Assembly: GCF_001681715.1 (NCBI RefSeq)
Contig: NZ_LNWY01000035.1
Location: 1-33,468, forward strand
Source: Tritonibacter mobilis
Lineage (GTDB): Bacteria; Pseudomonadota; Alphaproteobacteria; Rhodobacterales; Rhodobacteraceae
Length of the DNA stretch: 33,468 nucleotides
Direction of reading: 5' to 3'
In this document: positions 23,621 through 32,879 of the stretch, piece after piece
Position numbering within the stretch: the stretch's first letter is position 1
Layout: the number at the start of each line of letters is the position of its first letter
Notes under the pieces: model-generated
What the model saw: the letters and a program-made list of their open reading frames with translations, nothing else
What the model was told of the DNA's origin: nothing
Databases searched by the model: none
Position numbers and translations under genes: made by a program

Positions 23621-26600
23621 ATGGTGACACTGATGAAAATTGCAGCGGCGGTGTGGGGCAGGCTTGAGAGTCTCACCCGCAGATCTGTGACCAAAGTTGC
23701 CGTTTGCAGCGCGCTGGCCGTGATTTCACTGCACGGGTTCACTCAGTCAGCGCTCGCACTGGACGCACGAGTAAAGGCTTATCCGACCATGCCGGGCGGA
23801 CAGTGCTTTGCTAGGGTGCAACAAGATCCCCGAGGTGCCAGCATTCTCTTCTATGAAGGCTTCAACACTTTGGCCGCTGGAGGAAGTTTTTTTTCCCACA
23901 ACGACGGCGCTATTGTGCTCCGTCCGCCGATCACGGTCGCGTGGTTGGAGGCGAACTGCGGTTTCACGAATGTGACGGGGCTTGTCCAAGACGGCGCGGA
24001 TGGCACTGTCGCGTCTGATGATCAAATGTTCGTCCGGTTCACAGCAGATGTACCTGGCATAGGTCGGTATGATTTTGACCACGGGCTGTACGGGGTGACC
24101 GATACTGTGGTGAAGCGAGATGTCGTGCTCACTGATCCTGTTCCGACCGTTACCCTTTCGGGTCTGAGCAGCACCTTTATTAATCCTCAAACCGTCACCG
24201 CAACCTTTAGCGAGACGGTCAGCGGTTTTGATGCATCGGACATCCAGGTGACAAACGCCACCATTTCCAGCTTCGCCGGGTCGGGTGCCACCTATACGTT
24301 CACAGTCTCACCCGATACGCCGGGCGCAGTAACGGTCCTTGTACCTGCAGGCGTGGCGACCGACAGTGTACCGTTCCCAAACCTTGCCTCAAATACACTG
24401 TCCGGCACGGCTGAAGGGATCAGCAGCATTACAGCGGATTTCACTGCTAACCCTGGATTCGGAATTTCGGTGCCGCATACAGTCTTCTTCACAGACCAAT
24501 CCTCATCTACTCCACCGGCGTTGAAGACTTGGAACTGGGACTTTGGCGACGGAGGTACCAGCACGGCACAGAACCCTATACACACATACACGAGCTATGG
24601 CACCTATACCGCAACGCTGGAAACCTGCGTCTACACGACCTGCGACACCCAGAGCATGACCATCGAAGTGGTGGATGTTCCTGCCACCATGACCCCGTCT
24701 CTGTCCGGATTTGGCGGCAACGTGGTAGGCACGCAGACCGTGACAGTGGAATTCAATGCGGGCGTGGATACATCAGATGCGTTGCAATTGTCGGATTTTG
24801 ACGCAACCAACCTGACGCTCTCAAACCTGTCTGCAGGGTCGCCGACGCCCGCATATGGCCAGACGCAGACCTACACTTTGACCGCGACGCCGGATGGGGA
24901 CGGGGCCATATCGCTGACTCTGCCAGCAGGTGCGGTGTCCAATTACCGCAGCGTAGCAAACACGGCCTCCAACACGCTCTCTGGTTTTGTGGACACCACT
25001 GCGCCCACCATCACGCTGGTGGACGCGGGCGCCAGCACCGCCCCCTATGTCGGCTATAGTGCAGTCCTCGAATACTCACCCGGGACGATATTTGTGCTCG
25101 GATACTCGGCCACACTTCCGGGGACGGTCACCCTTACGGGTACGAGTATCCTTCCCGGCAACCAGATGCGATATACGATTGTCCCGCAACGTGATGGACC
25201 GGTTTATGTGACCTTCCCCGCAGGGATGTTCCGGGACGTTGCCGGTAACTTCAGCGCCGAGACTCGGCTCGATTTGGGGTATGCGGATGTGGATGAGCCG
25301 CGACCGGAGATCACCGGTGTGCCCGCATCGGTGGGTGGTGAGTTTGAGGCAACCATTACGTTTTCCAAAACCGTCGAAGGCTTCACCGGATCGGACATTC
25401 AGATCAGTGGCGGTACGCTCTCGTCCCTCTCGGGGAGCGGTGCGAATTATACCGCCCGGATCACACCGGACGGCAGCGCTTCAATCACGGTTTCCGTCCC
25501 GGCAGATGCGGCACAACATGTGGCGGCCGCAGGGGTGCCCGGTGTTTTCTCTGTCGCTGCGGCCCCGGTGAGCACGGTCTATAACACTACCCCGGTGGCC
25601 AATGCGGGGCCGGATCAAGTGGTACAAAGTGGTGCGCAAATCACGCTGGATGGCAGCGCCAGTTCCGACCCGAATGGAGATGCGCTCGCCTATCTGTGGA
25701 GCGCCCCCACAGGCATCACTCTGAGTGATGCGACGGCAGTACAGCCCAATTTTACCGCGCCTTCTCCCGCGCCAGGTGGTTCCGATCAGCTGCTGTCGTT
25801 TACGTTGACGGTTGATGATGGCACTGACACGCACCAGGACACCGTCGACGTCACGGTGATGGCTCAGGTCGCCGCGACACTCGCGGGGTTGCCGTCCGAT
25901 ATCACCGGCCCCGAGACGATTACTGTCGACTTCAGCAGTGATGTCACCGGCTTTGATGAGACCGATCTGCAGCTGCAGAACCTTTCTATCAGTAACTTTG
26001 CATCAACTTCGCCAAGCTCATATCAATTTGATGTTGCTCCGATTGCGCGTGGTTCGGTCTCGATCACTCTCCCTGCCGGGGTCGCACAGGATAGCAGAGG
26101 CAACGCCAATGTGGCGGCCTCCCTCACCGCGACCGGCTTTACCAATACCGCGCCCTTGGCAGATGCCGGAGCGGATCAAGCGGTTGGTGGCGGTGTGCTC
26201 ATCACTCTGGATGGGTCTGGTTCATCCGATGCAGATGGCGACAGCCTGACCTATCTCTGGACACCCCCTGCAGGCATAGTCCTTAGTGATGTGACGGCGG
26301 AACAGCCAAGTTTTACGACACCCACCCCAGCGCCGGGTGACCCTGATCAGGTGCTGTCGTTTACGTTGACGGTCGATGATGGCACCGAGACACACCAAGA
26401 CATCGTCGACGTCACGGTGATGGCTCAGGTTGCCGCCACGCTCGCGGGGTTGCCGTCCAATATCACCGGCTCCGAGACGATTACTGTCGACTTCAGCGGT
26501 GATGTCACGGGCTTTGATGAGACCGATTTGCAGCTGCAGAACCTTGCACTCAGCGCTTTTGTGAAACACTCACCCAGTTCCTACCAGTTTGATGTTGCCC

Positions 26601-28189
26601 CGCTGGCACGCGGCTCGGTCTCGATTACTCTCCCAGCCGGGGTCGCACAGGACAGCAGAGGCAACACCAATGTGGCGGTCTCCCTCACCGCGACCGGCTT
26701 TATCAATACCGCGCCCTTGGCGGATGCCGGAGCGGATCAGGTGGCTGGTGGCGGTGTGCTCATCACTCTGAATGGATCTGGCTCATCGGACCCAGATGGC
26801 GACGGCCTAACCTATCTTTGGACAGCGCCTGCAGGCATCACCCTGAGTGATGCGACGTCGGAACAGCCAAGTTTTACGACACCCACTCTTTCTCTTGGTG
26901 ACCCGGATCTGGTGCTGGATTTTACTCTCACCGTGAATGACGGCACCGAAACCCACAGCGATCAGATCAGGATCACCCTTCGCACTGATGTAAGCGTGAC
27001 ACTTACCGGGCTGACCGATAGCTATAGTGGTCCCGGTCAGCACCAGATCGACATTCAGTTTTCGCGGGCGGTGAGCGGTTTGACCGCGAGCGATCTGGTG
27101 ATCTCCGGCGGCGAAGTTCAGTCGCTCAGCGGAAGTGGTGCTCGTTATCAGGCACTATTGCTGGCCAGCGGTCGGGGTGATCTCTCGGTTTCTCTTCCTG
27201 CGGGCGTAACCCATGACAACAATGGTATTCCAAATGCAGCGTCGAACCAGATGACTGCAGTGAACCGGATTATCGAACAGACCAGTCAGTTGATTGCCGG
27301 CTTCATGCAGGCCCGTGCCAACAATCTGATCAGCAACCAGCCGCGCGTCGCAGATTTTCTGCTGGGGCGCAGCTCCGACAACCAATTGAACGCTTCTGTC
27401 ACCCGGGGGCAGTTCAATATGGATATGGCGGTCTCTCCACGAGGCGGAGCATGGGCCAGTTTGCGCGCTGCCTTTAGTGAGAGCGCCGGCCAAGACAGCG
27501 GCTATGCGCTGGCAGCGGTTGGTCGACACATTGAAGTGCAGCCAAATTTGCTGTTGGGCGCAATGCTGCAAATGGACTATGCGAAATCCACCGAAGGGCC
27601 TGCCGAGGTAGAGGGCTATGGCTGGCTGGTCGGTCCTTATGCGGTTTATCGCCTGCCCGATCAGCCGGTGATATTCAGCGCGCAAATTCTCTATGGGCAA
27701 TCGCAAAACGAAATCGCACCATTGGGAACCTATCGCGATCAGTTCAAAACCGAACGCTGGCTGGCGCAAATCGGTGTCACCGGAGAGGTCATCAGTGGCG
27801 ACTGGACCGTATTTCCCTTCCTGACGGCCACTCATACTCGCGATGATCAGCGCGCTTATATTGACCACCTTGGCAACATGATCCCGGTTCAAGGAATTCG
27901 GTTGACCAACGTGGAGTTAGGCGCAGATTTCGAACTGCAACTGACTCATCAGGCCGGTGGGCGAGTTCTGACGGGAGGGGTTTCGGGCATCTGGTCAGAA
28001 ACCTCAGGCTCCGGTGCTGCCGCCCTGCGCGAACCCACCTATGAAGGTGGCCGAATGCGGCTGGAGCTAGGCTACGGTGGGGTATTGACAAACGGTGGCC
28101 GGTTTCAATTCAGCGCATACGGCGACGGGTTCGGGGCGAACGATTACTCAAGCTACGGTGTCGAGGCGAGCTATTCTTTTGCATTCTGA
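23621..28189 (+). CDS. Large autotransporter (type Va) with Ig-like and PKD-like passenger domains
   Basis: The 1522-residue protein starts at the ATG at 23621, preceded by GGGAGG at 6-base spacing; the frame is open back to 23537 but without such a site. A long signal peptide ends near FTQSALA. The passenger alternates Big_12-type Ig-like units (VTATFSETVSGFDASDIQVT and relatives, about seven) with PKD domains. The first PKD has WNWDFGDGGTSTAQNPIHTY; three later ones have ANAGPDQVVQSGAQITLDGS-like starts. Residues about 1220-1260 are a helical linker, and the last about 250 residues are an autotransporter barrel ending in Phe (ASYSFAF). It should be a surface-exposed adhesin that carries its own outer-membrane pore, so it does not need the type I system. 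No protease or lipase catalytic motif was seen. Confidence 0.9.
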   Translation: MVTLMKIAAAVWGRLESLTRRSVTKVAVCSALAVISLHGFTQSALALDARVKAYPTMPGGQCFARVQQDPRGASILFYEGFNTLAAGGSFFSHNDGAIVLRPPITVAWLEANCGFTNVTGLVQDGADGTVASDDQMFVRFTADVPGIGRYDFDHGLYGVTDTVVKRDVVLTDPVPTVTLSGLSSTFINPQTVTATFSETVSGFDASDIQVTNATISSFAGSGATYTFTVSPDTPGAVTVLVPAGVATDSVPFPNLASNTLSGTAEGISSITADFTANPGFGISVPHTVFFTDQSSSTPPALKTWNWDFGDGGTSTAQNPIHTYTSYGTYTATLETCVYTTCDTQSMTIEVVDVPATMTPSLSGFGGNVVGTQTVTVEFNAGVDTSDALQLSDFDATNLTLSNLSAGSPTPAYGQTQTYTLTATPDGDGAISLTLPAGAVSNYRSVANTASNTLSGFVDTTAPTITLVDAGASTAPYVGYSAVLEYSPGTIFVLGYSATLPGTVTLTGTSILPGNQMRYTIVPQRDGPVYVTFPAGMFRDVAGNFSAETRLDLGYADVDEPRPEITGVPASVGGEFEATITFSKTVEGFTGSDIQISGGTLSSLSGSGANYTARITPDGSASITVSVPADAAQHVAAAGVPGVFSVAAAPVSTVYNTTPVANAGPDQVVQSGAQITLDGSASSDPNGDALAYLWSAPTGITLSDATAVQPNFTAPSPAPGGSDQLLSFTLTVDDGTDTHQDTVDVTVMAQVAATLAGLPSDITGPETITVDFSSDVTGFDETDLQLQNLSISNFASTSPSSYQFDVAPIARGSVSITLPAGVAQDSRGNANVAASLTATGFTNTAPLADAGADQAVGGGVLITLDGSGSSDADGDSLTYLWTPPAGIVLSDVTAEQPSFTTPTPAPGDPDQVLSFTLTVDDGTETHQDIVDVTVMAQVAATLAGLPSNITGSETITVDFSGDVTGFDETDLQLQNLALSAFVKHSPSSYQFDVAPLARGSVSITLPAGVAQDSRGNTNVAVSLTATGFINTAPLADAGADQVAGGGVLITLNGSGSSDPDGDGLTYLWTAPAGITLSDATSEQPSFTTPTLSLGDPDLVLDFTLTVNDGTETHSDQIRITLRTDVSVTLTGLTDSYSGPGQHQIDIQFSRAVSGLTASDLVISGGEVQSLSGSGARYQALLLASGRGDLSVSLPAGVTHDNNGIPNAASNQMTAVNRIIEQTSQLIAGFMQARANNLISNQPRVADFLLGRSSDNQLNASVTRGQFNMDMAVSPRGGAWASLRAAFSESAGQDSGYALAAVGRHIEVQPNLLLGAMLQMDYAKSTEGPAEVEGYGWLVGPYAVYRLPDQPVIFSAQILYGQSQNEIAPLGTYRDQFKTERWLAQIGVTGEVISGDWTVFPFLTATHTRDDQRAYIDHLGNMIPVQGIRLTNVELGADFELQLTHQAGGRVLTGGVSGIWSETSGSGAAALREPTYEGGRMRLELGYGGVLTNGGRFQFSAYGDGFGANDYSSYGVEASYSFAF
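25600..26980 (+). repeat. 561-bp tandem repeat inside the autotransporter passenger
   Basis: Copies at about 25600-26160 and 26161-26721 have a 561-bp (187-residue) period, each one PKD-like plus one Ig-like domain, and a partial third copy (PKD only) follows to about 26980. The shift was fixed on ATGGCTCAGG (25859 and 26420) and CGCCCTTGGC (26151 and 26712). The Ig-like halves are nearly identical at DNA level, showing recent duplication. Confidence 0.85.
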
Positions 28190-28530
28190 TGAAGGCGCAG
28201 AGTGAATGCCGGACACTTGGGAGGGCACGTCGCCGAACATGCCGCTTTCGCCTAAGCATGGAAAGAGAAGTTCTTATCTGTGTAGTCCGCTGTTCGCGAC
28301 GATCGTCCTCATCTCGTCCTGGTAGGGCTTGCTTGGTGCTTGGCTCCGCATAGGCAATGGGATGCGTTCGCGCCTGCAAAATACTTACACTGTCCGTCCC
28401 ACTTTCGGTTCATGCTCAGCCATACATCTACAGAACCAATATTGTGTTTGGGCTTGTCGTGACATGCTGGAGCCAGAACAATAGACGCAATTCAGGATGC
28501 CGCGGATTAGCGCCGGGCACCACCTGGCGC
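28190..28530. other. Intergenic region between convergent autotransporter and LysR gene
   Basis: The 340 bases hold no supported gene. AGCGCC-N11-GGCGCT (28509-28531) is a perfect 6-bp stem touching the LysR stop codon, without a T-run. No terminator was seen after the autotransporter. Base composition becomes clearly GC-richer beyond about 28500. Confidence 0.5.
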
Positions 28531-29427
28531 TCAGGGCGGCAGGCTGAAACAGGCTTCGGCAAAGGCGGTAAAAGCCTGGGTGATTGGTCGCTTGAGCGCC
28601 GCGCTGCGATGGGCAAGGGCGATCTGATGCTGCGGCGGGCGACCGTTGAGCGGCACCCGGATCACCGGACTGCCATCATAGCACGGGCCGTCTGGCAGGT
28701 CGGTTGCCAGCAGGCCAACGCCAAATCCGTTGGCCACCATTGACCGCAACATTTCGATCGAGCCGGTTTCGTGGGCCACCCGCACCGGAACACTTGCATT
28801 CTGCAACAGAGACAGGAAATAGCCGCGGCTGTGGGGCAGGTTCATCAGGATGACCGGCTCCTGCGCAAGGTCTTCGGCGCGAACGCTGGGCTGCTGTGCC
28901 AACTTGTGCCCCCTCGGCAGAAGGGCGTAGGGCTCGGCGGCCATCAGAGGTGTGATGACAAAATCGGACGGAATTCCGAAATCGTACAGCAGCGCCAAGT
29001 CGATCCGGCCTTCGCTGAGCCAGTCGAATAGCGTTTGCAGGTCGCCTTCAAGGATGCGAACTTCGGCGTCGGGCCGGGCGTCCAGAAAGCGGTGCACCAG
29101 CTGCGGCGCATAGCGCGGGCCGAGCGTTGAAAACACCCCCAGAGTCAGGAACTCCGGCGTGCCCTCGCCGCCGCTCAGCACCCAGCGGGCCTGTTTCTCC
29201 AGTTCGCGCAGCTGTGCAAGCTTGTGCTGCCCGTACGGGGTCATCTCCATCCCGCGCCCGGGGATGCGGATAAAGAGCTTCTGTCCGAACACTTCCTCGC
29301 AGCGGGCGATAGCCAGCGAAACCGAGGGCTGGGACGTGTTCAGCGCGCGGCTCGCCGCGGCAGTGCTGCCAGTGTCCGCGACCGCCAGCAGGATTTCAAC
29401 CTGGCGAAAGTTCAATGGTATATTCAT
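28531..29427 (-). CDS. LysR-family transcriptional regulator
   Basis: The 298-residue protein is taken from the ATG at 29427 (MNIPLNFRQVEILLAVADTG); an upstream ATG at 29472 would add 15 residues over the putative operator. The winged helix-turn-helix at about 4-63 shows STAAASRALNTSQPSVSLAIARCEEVFGQKLFIR, the LysR signature. A periplasmic-binding-type sensor domain follows from about 90 (LTLGVFSTLGPRYAPQLVHRF). It is divergent from the CoA-transferase and dehydrogenase genes with 85 bp between, so it most likely controls them in response to an acyl or carboxylic ligand. Confidence 0.93.
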   Translation of the reverse strand: MNIPLNFRQVEILLAVADTGSTAAASRALNTSQPSVSLAIARCEEVFGQKLFIRIPGRGMEMTPYGQHKLAQLRELEKQARWVLSGGEGTPEFLTLGVFSTLGPRYAPQLVHRFLDARPDAEVRILEGDLQTLFDWLSEGRIDLALLYDFGIPSDFVITPLMAAEPYALLPRGHKLAQQPSVRAEDLAQEPVILMNLPHSRGYFLSLLQNASVPVRVAHETGSIEMLRSMVANGFGVGLLATDLPDGPCYDGSPVIRVPLNGRPPQHQIALAHRSAALKRPITQAFTAFAEACFSLPP

Positions 29428-29465
29428 ATTGGTATAGCCTTCATACACACCCAGTATTTCCGAAT

Positions 29466-29484
29466 ATAGCAAACCGGACGCTAT
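29466..29484. promoter_or_regulatory. Putative LysR operator (T-N11-A type)
   Basis: ATAGC-N9-GCTAT has perfect 5-bp arms (29466-29470 and 29480-29484) in the 85-bp gap between the divergent LysR and CoA-transferase genes. This matches the T-N11-A geometry of LysR regulator sites. A second TATAGC at about 29434 could be an extra half-site. Confidence 0.55.
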
Positions 29485-29512
29485 CCTTCAGCAAGCAATT
29501 GATGGGGGGCGC

Positions 29513-30700
29513 ATGTTCGAAGATGGCAAAACGGCAGGCCGCAGGCCGCTGGAGGGAATCCGGGTTCTGGACTTTTCCCGGGTTCTAGCCGGGCCCTACT
29601 GCACGGCGCTGATGGCCGATCTGGGCGCAGAGGTGATCAAGGTGGAGCCGCCCGCGGGCGATGATTACCGCCACATCGGCCCGTTCAAGGACGGCGAAAG
29701 CCTTCTGTTCCAATCGGTGAACCGCGGCAAGAAATCCATCGTTCTGGATTTGAAATCCGAGGACGGGACTGCGGCGGCACGGGCGCTGGCAGAAGAGTGC
29801 GACGTGCTGGTCGAAAACTTCCGCCCCGGCGTGATGGACCGGTTCGGGCTGGGTGCGGACACACTGTGTGTGGCCTGTCCCCAGCTTGTCTATGTGTCCG
29901 TGTCCGGGTTCGGCCAGACAGGCCCGAACCGGATGCTGCCGGCCTATGACGTCATCATCCAGGCGATGAGCGGGCTTATGGATATGACTGGCGCCGAGGA
30001 CGGCCCGCCGATGATGGCCGGAGATGCTTTTGCCGACGTTGCAGGCGGCATGTTCGCGGCTTTCGGAGCGATGGTGGCGCTGTTTGACCGGGAACGCAGC
30101 GGCAGAGGGCAGCATGTTGATTTGGCACTTTATGACTCGCTGGTGTCGATGATGCCGGTGGCGGCCTGCCGGGCACTGATGGCGGGTGAAACGCCAAAGC
30201 GGACGGGCAGCAAACACGCGCTGTCGGCACCCTTCGGCACCTATTCGGCTGCGGATGGCAGTTTCACCGTCGCAGTGCTGAATGACCGGATGTTTGCGCG
30301 CTTTGCAGAAGCCATCGGCACGCCGGAGCTGGCGGAGGATCCGCGTTTTCTTAGCGATGCCTTGCGGCGGCAGAACGAACCCGCGCTGGCGCAGCATATC
30401 GAACGCTGGGCCGCAGCGCGCAGCGCGCAGAACGCAGTAGCGGTTCTGTCCGAGGCACGCATTCCGACCGCGACCCTCTGTTCGGTGTCCGAGGCCTGGG
30501 GCTCGACGCAGGCGCAGGCGCGCGGGCTGGCCTCGGTGGTAGAGCACCCCATTCTTGGAACGGTAACGGTGCCGGAGCAGCCCGTGCATTTCAGCGGCGC
30601 GCCGCGGGGCGGACGCCAGTCAGCGCCCGCCCTGGGCGCCCACACTCAAGACATTCTGCAACAACTGCGGCAAAACAGGGAGAGCCCCGATGAGCATTGA
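29513..30700 (+). CDS. CaiB/BaiF family (class III) CoA-transferase
   Basis: The 395-residue enzyme moves CoA between an acyl-CoA and a free carboxylic acid in the cytoplasm. The N-terminus LEGIRVLDFSRVLAGPYCTALMADLGAEVIKVEPP is classic for class III enzymes. The catalytic aspartate is most likely Asp175 in MMAGDAFADVAGG, and RGKKSIVLDLKS and ENFRPGVMDRFGLG are further family blocks. Length is normal. GGGGGG lies 4-5 bases before the ATG. Its 3' end overlaps the next gene by 11 bp, so it works with the acyl-CoA dehydrogenase: probably activation of a carboxylic acid followed by alpha-beta oxidation. The substrate is unknown; a succinyl-CoA-dependent acid such as a dicarboxylate or branched acid is possible. 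Confidence 0.93.
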   Translation: MFEDGKTAGRRPLEGIRVLDFSRVLAGPYCTALMADLGAEVIKVEPPAGDDYRHIGPFKDGESLLFQSVNRGKKSIVLDLKSEDGTAAARALAEECDVLVENFRPGVMDRFGLGADTLCVACPQLVYVSVSGFGQTGPNRMLPAYDVIIQAMSGLMDMTGAEDGPPMMAGDAFADVAGGMFAAFGAMVALFDRERSGRGQHVDLALYDSLVSMMPVAACRALMAGETPKRTGSKHALSAPFGTYSAADGSFTVAVLNDRMFARFAEAIGTPELAEDPRFLSDALRRQNEPALAQHIERWAAARSAQNAVAVLSEARIPTATLCSVSEAWGSTQAQARGLASVVEHPILGTVTVPEQPVHFSGAPRGGRQSAPALGAHTQDILQQLRQNRESPDEH

Positions 30701-31826
30701 TCTGAACAGCGAAGAACAGGCCGTCATCGGCCAGATCGAGCGGTTTTCGAACGAGGTGCTGGCGCCTGCCGCTGCCGCGATCGATGCAAAGTCCCAATTT
30801 ACAACCTTGCATCTTCCGGCACTGGCTGAGATGGGCATCATGGGGATGAACCTGCCCGAAGCCCATGGCGGCATCGGTCTATCCGGGCCTGCGCTCTATT
30901 GCGCGGTGGAGGCTGTCGCGGCGGCCTGCGGCTCTACCGCCTCGATGCTGACGGCGCATTTCCTAGCCACGGATTCGCTGCTTCTGGGTGCGGATGAGGC
31001 GCTGCAGCAGCGCATTCTGCCCGCAGCGGCAGCGGGCCAGGCGCTGGGGGCCTTCGCCCTCACGGAACCGATGGCTGGCTCCAATCCTGCGGACATGCGC
31101 AGCACCGCCACCCGCGACGGCGACGGCTACTGGCTGAAGGGCTCCAAATGTTTCATCTCCAATGCGGGAGAGGCTGATTTCATCGTGGTCTATGCCAAGA
31201 CCGACAGCGCAGTCGGTGCTCGTGGAGTCAGCGCCTTTGTGGTGGAACCGGGCAAGACTGATGGTATGGAAATCGGCAAGCGCGAGGAAACCATGGGCCT
31301 GCGCGGCGGCCATGTGTTCCCGATCTCGTTTGACTGCCGCGTACCCGCGGAAAACCGGCTGGGCGACGAGGGCACCGGGTTCCGCACCGCGATGAAGGTG
31401 CTGGACAACGGCCGCATCGAAGTGGCCGCGCAGGCCACCGGCATTGCGCGCGCAGCGCTGGGTGCGGCTGTGTCCTATGCCAAGGAGCGCGAGGTTGGTG
31501 GACGGCCGATCGGCAGCTTCCAGGGGCTGCAGTGGATGCTGGCCGACAGTGCCACCGAACTGGCCGCGGCGCGGGCATTGGGGCTTCAAGCCGCCCGCAA
31601 GCGGGGAACCGGAGAACGGTATTCCACGGACTCGGCCTTTGCCAAGCTGTATGCCAGCGAGGCGGCCTGGCGCATCGCAGACCGGGCGCTGCAGATCCAC
31701 GGAGGATACGGCTACACCCGAGACTTCCCGCTGGAACGCTACCTGCGCGACTTGCGGATCTTCCGGATTTACGAAGGATCCTCGGAAATCCAGCGAACCA
31801 TCATCGCCCGGGAAATGCTGAGCTAG
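30690..31826 (+). CDS. Acyl-CoA dehydrogenase
   Basis: The 378-residue flavoenzyme should oxidise an acyl-CoA to the 2-enoyl-CoA and pass electrons to ETF. Family blocks are in order: N-terminal helices with MGMNLPEAHGGIGLSGPAL, FALTEPMAGSNPADMRSTA (FAD and acyl site), KGSKCFISNAGEADFIVVYA, IGSFQGLQWMLADSATELAAAR, and C-terminal QIHGGYGYTRDFPLERYLRD with IYEGSSEIQRTIIAREML. The Glu in YEGSSEIQ is the usual catalytic base. The start overlaps the CoA-transferase gene by 11 bp, with GGGAG 7 bases before the ATG. It resembles short- or branched-chain enzymes in length. Confidence 0.95.
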   Translation: MSIDLNSEEQAVIGQIERFSNEVLAPAAAAIDAKSQFTTLHLPALAEMGIMGMNLPEAHGGIGLSGPALYCAVEAVAAACGSTASMLTAHFLATDSLLLGADEALQQRILPAAAAGQALGAFALTEPMAGSNPADMRSTATRDGDGYWLKGSKCFISNAGEADFIVVYAKTDSAVGARGVSAFVVEPGKTDGMEIGKREETMGLRGGHVFPISFDCRVPAENRLGDEGTGFRTAMKVLDNGRIEVAAQATGIARAALGAAVSYAKEREVGGRPIGSFQGLQWMLADSATELAAARALGLQAARKRGTGERYSTDSAFAKLYASEAAWRIADRALQIHGGYGYTRDFPLERYLRDLRIFRIYEGSSEIQRTIIAREMLS

Positions 31827-31870
31827 CTTTTAGGTGAATCTCATGTCTGTGTGTACCTCTTTTGAAAATT

Positions 31871-31932
31871 GTTTCGGCACAGTAAAATTAGGGAGGTATT
31901 GTGAAGCCCTGCTGTGCCGACTGCGCCGAAAC
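31871..31932. repeat. Nested inverted repeat downstream of the dehydrogenase gene
   Basis: TCGGCACAG (31874-31882) pairs perfectly with CTGTGCCGA (31912-31920), with a 29-base spacer. GTTTCGGC (31871-31878) also has a complement, GCCGAAAC (31925-31932). It lies 45 bases after the acyl-CoA dehydrogenase stop, at the entry to the decayed region. It could be a terminator, an attachment site or an IS end; there is no T-run. Confidence 0.45.
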
Positions 31933-32056
31933 TTTTGTTTGCGCAGGTGCAGCGAACTCCTCCTTCAACGGACAGCAGTGCAGCATTTCGAATAGGCGGT
32001 AGAGGGCCGGTCGCGCTTCACGACGCGGCCTCATGCCCTAGACTTTGCAAAGGGCG

Positions 32057-32551
32057 CTATCTGCGCAAAGCGGTCGCAAGACGTTGCCCATCCTCGGCGA
32101 CCACCTCCGGCTTCATCTTGTTCTGCAAGATGCCAGGCTTCGCTGCGATGGCCTTGCGAATGGCGGCAAGATGCTTTTCGGCATCGGCGCGGTATTCCTC
32201 GAGATGATCGAATTCCGATACCAGATCATGCAGCATCGCCAGTCCCTTCCGGTCACCGGTAATGGCCAGCATGGTGCCGCCTTGAGTGAGCGCGGGCATG
32301 CTCAGGCTGAGCCTCTTGCCGTTGCCTCTGGGATCCTCGAGCCACTTGCGAAAGAGCGGCAGGCTCTTGCGCGCCGCGGTTGCCGCGTCCATGTACCTGC
32401 GATCCGATATACTTTCCTGCAGGGCCTGTAATTGGCTGAAGTAAGCCTGCCCCAGCATTTCATGGGATTGTGCCTCAAGGTGCTCCCTCGTTTCCCGTTC
32501 AAAGTCCTCAAAACGGCTGCGGCGCTCAAACAACGATGGGGCACGCTTCAA
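32057..32551 (-). CDS. Hypothetical protein, possibly truncated at its N-terminus
   Basis: The frame from a TTG at 32551 gives 164 residues, starting LKRAPSLFERRSRFEDFERE and rich in charged helices, with a conserved-looking middle (MPALTQGGTMLAITGDRKGLAMLHDLVSEF). There is no signal peptide, membrane segment or Cys. I do not recognise a family. Upstream the frame stays open to a TAG at 32603-32605 but runs into DNA that reads as an hsdR fragment on the other strand. The natural start may therefore have been lost at that junction, or the TTG is real. It lies in a region of broken genes, so its activity is doubtful. Confidence 0.5.
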   Translation of the reverse strand: MKRAPSLFERRSRFEDFERETREHLEAQSHEMLGQAYFSQLQALQESISDRRYMDAATAARKSLPLFRKWLEDPRGNGKRLSLSMPALTQGGTMLAITGDRKGLAMLHDLVSEFDHLEEYRADAEKHLAAIRKAIAAKPGILQNKMKPEVVAEDGQRLATALRR

Positions 32552-32554
32552 CGT

Positions 32555-32791
32555 GTGCTTTCGAGCCGTGATCGTCTGGAGCAGATTGCCAACGACATCA
32601 TTCTAGATATGAAGATGAAGCCGCGCCTGAACGCGGGCAGAGGGAACACCATGCTAGTCGCAGGCTCGATTCCCGAGGCATGCGATCTCTTTGAGATCTT
32701 CCGCAAGTCCGGGTCAATTCTGGCCGACAAGTGCGCGATCGTAACTTCCTACAAACGCGTCGCCCCGGAAATCACCGGTGAAGAGGCCGGC
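32555..32791 (+). pseudogene. Type I restriction enzyme R subunit (HsdR) fragment
   Basis: SSRDRLEQIANDIILDMKMK, then GRGNTMLVAGSIPEACDLFE and DKCAIVTSYKRVAPEITGEE correspond to the helicase C-terminal half of HsdR proteins (intact relatives read GRGNAMLVA, then KCAIVTSY). Only about 79 residues of a roughly 1000-residue protein are present. Sequence before 32552 and after 32791 does not continue the match. No HsdM or HsdS gene lies in the window. Confidence 0.75.
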
Positions 32792-32879
32792 ATGCCTCAC
32801 GACTCGGATCAGTTTGAGCAGATCAGGCTCAGCAACGTGCAATGGAAACTTAATGCAAATCGCTCCCACATACAGATGT

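Noticed and set aside
29585-30589. 334-codon minus-strand frame inside the CoA-transferase gene
   Set aside because: It is a shadow of a clearly identified enzyme; its His/Arg-rich product has no features of its own.
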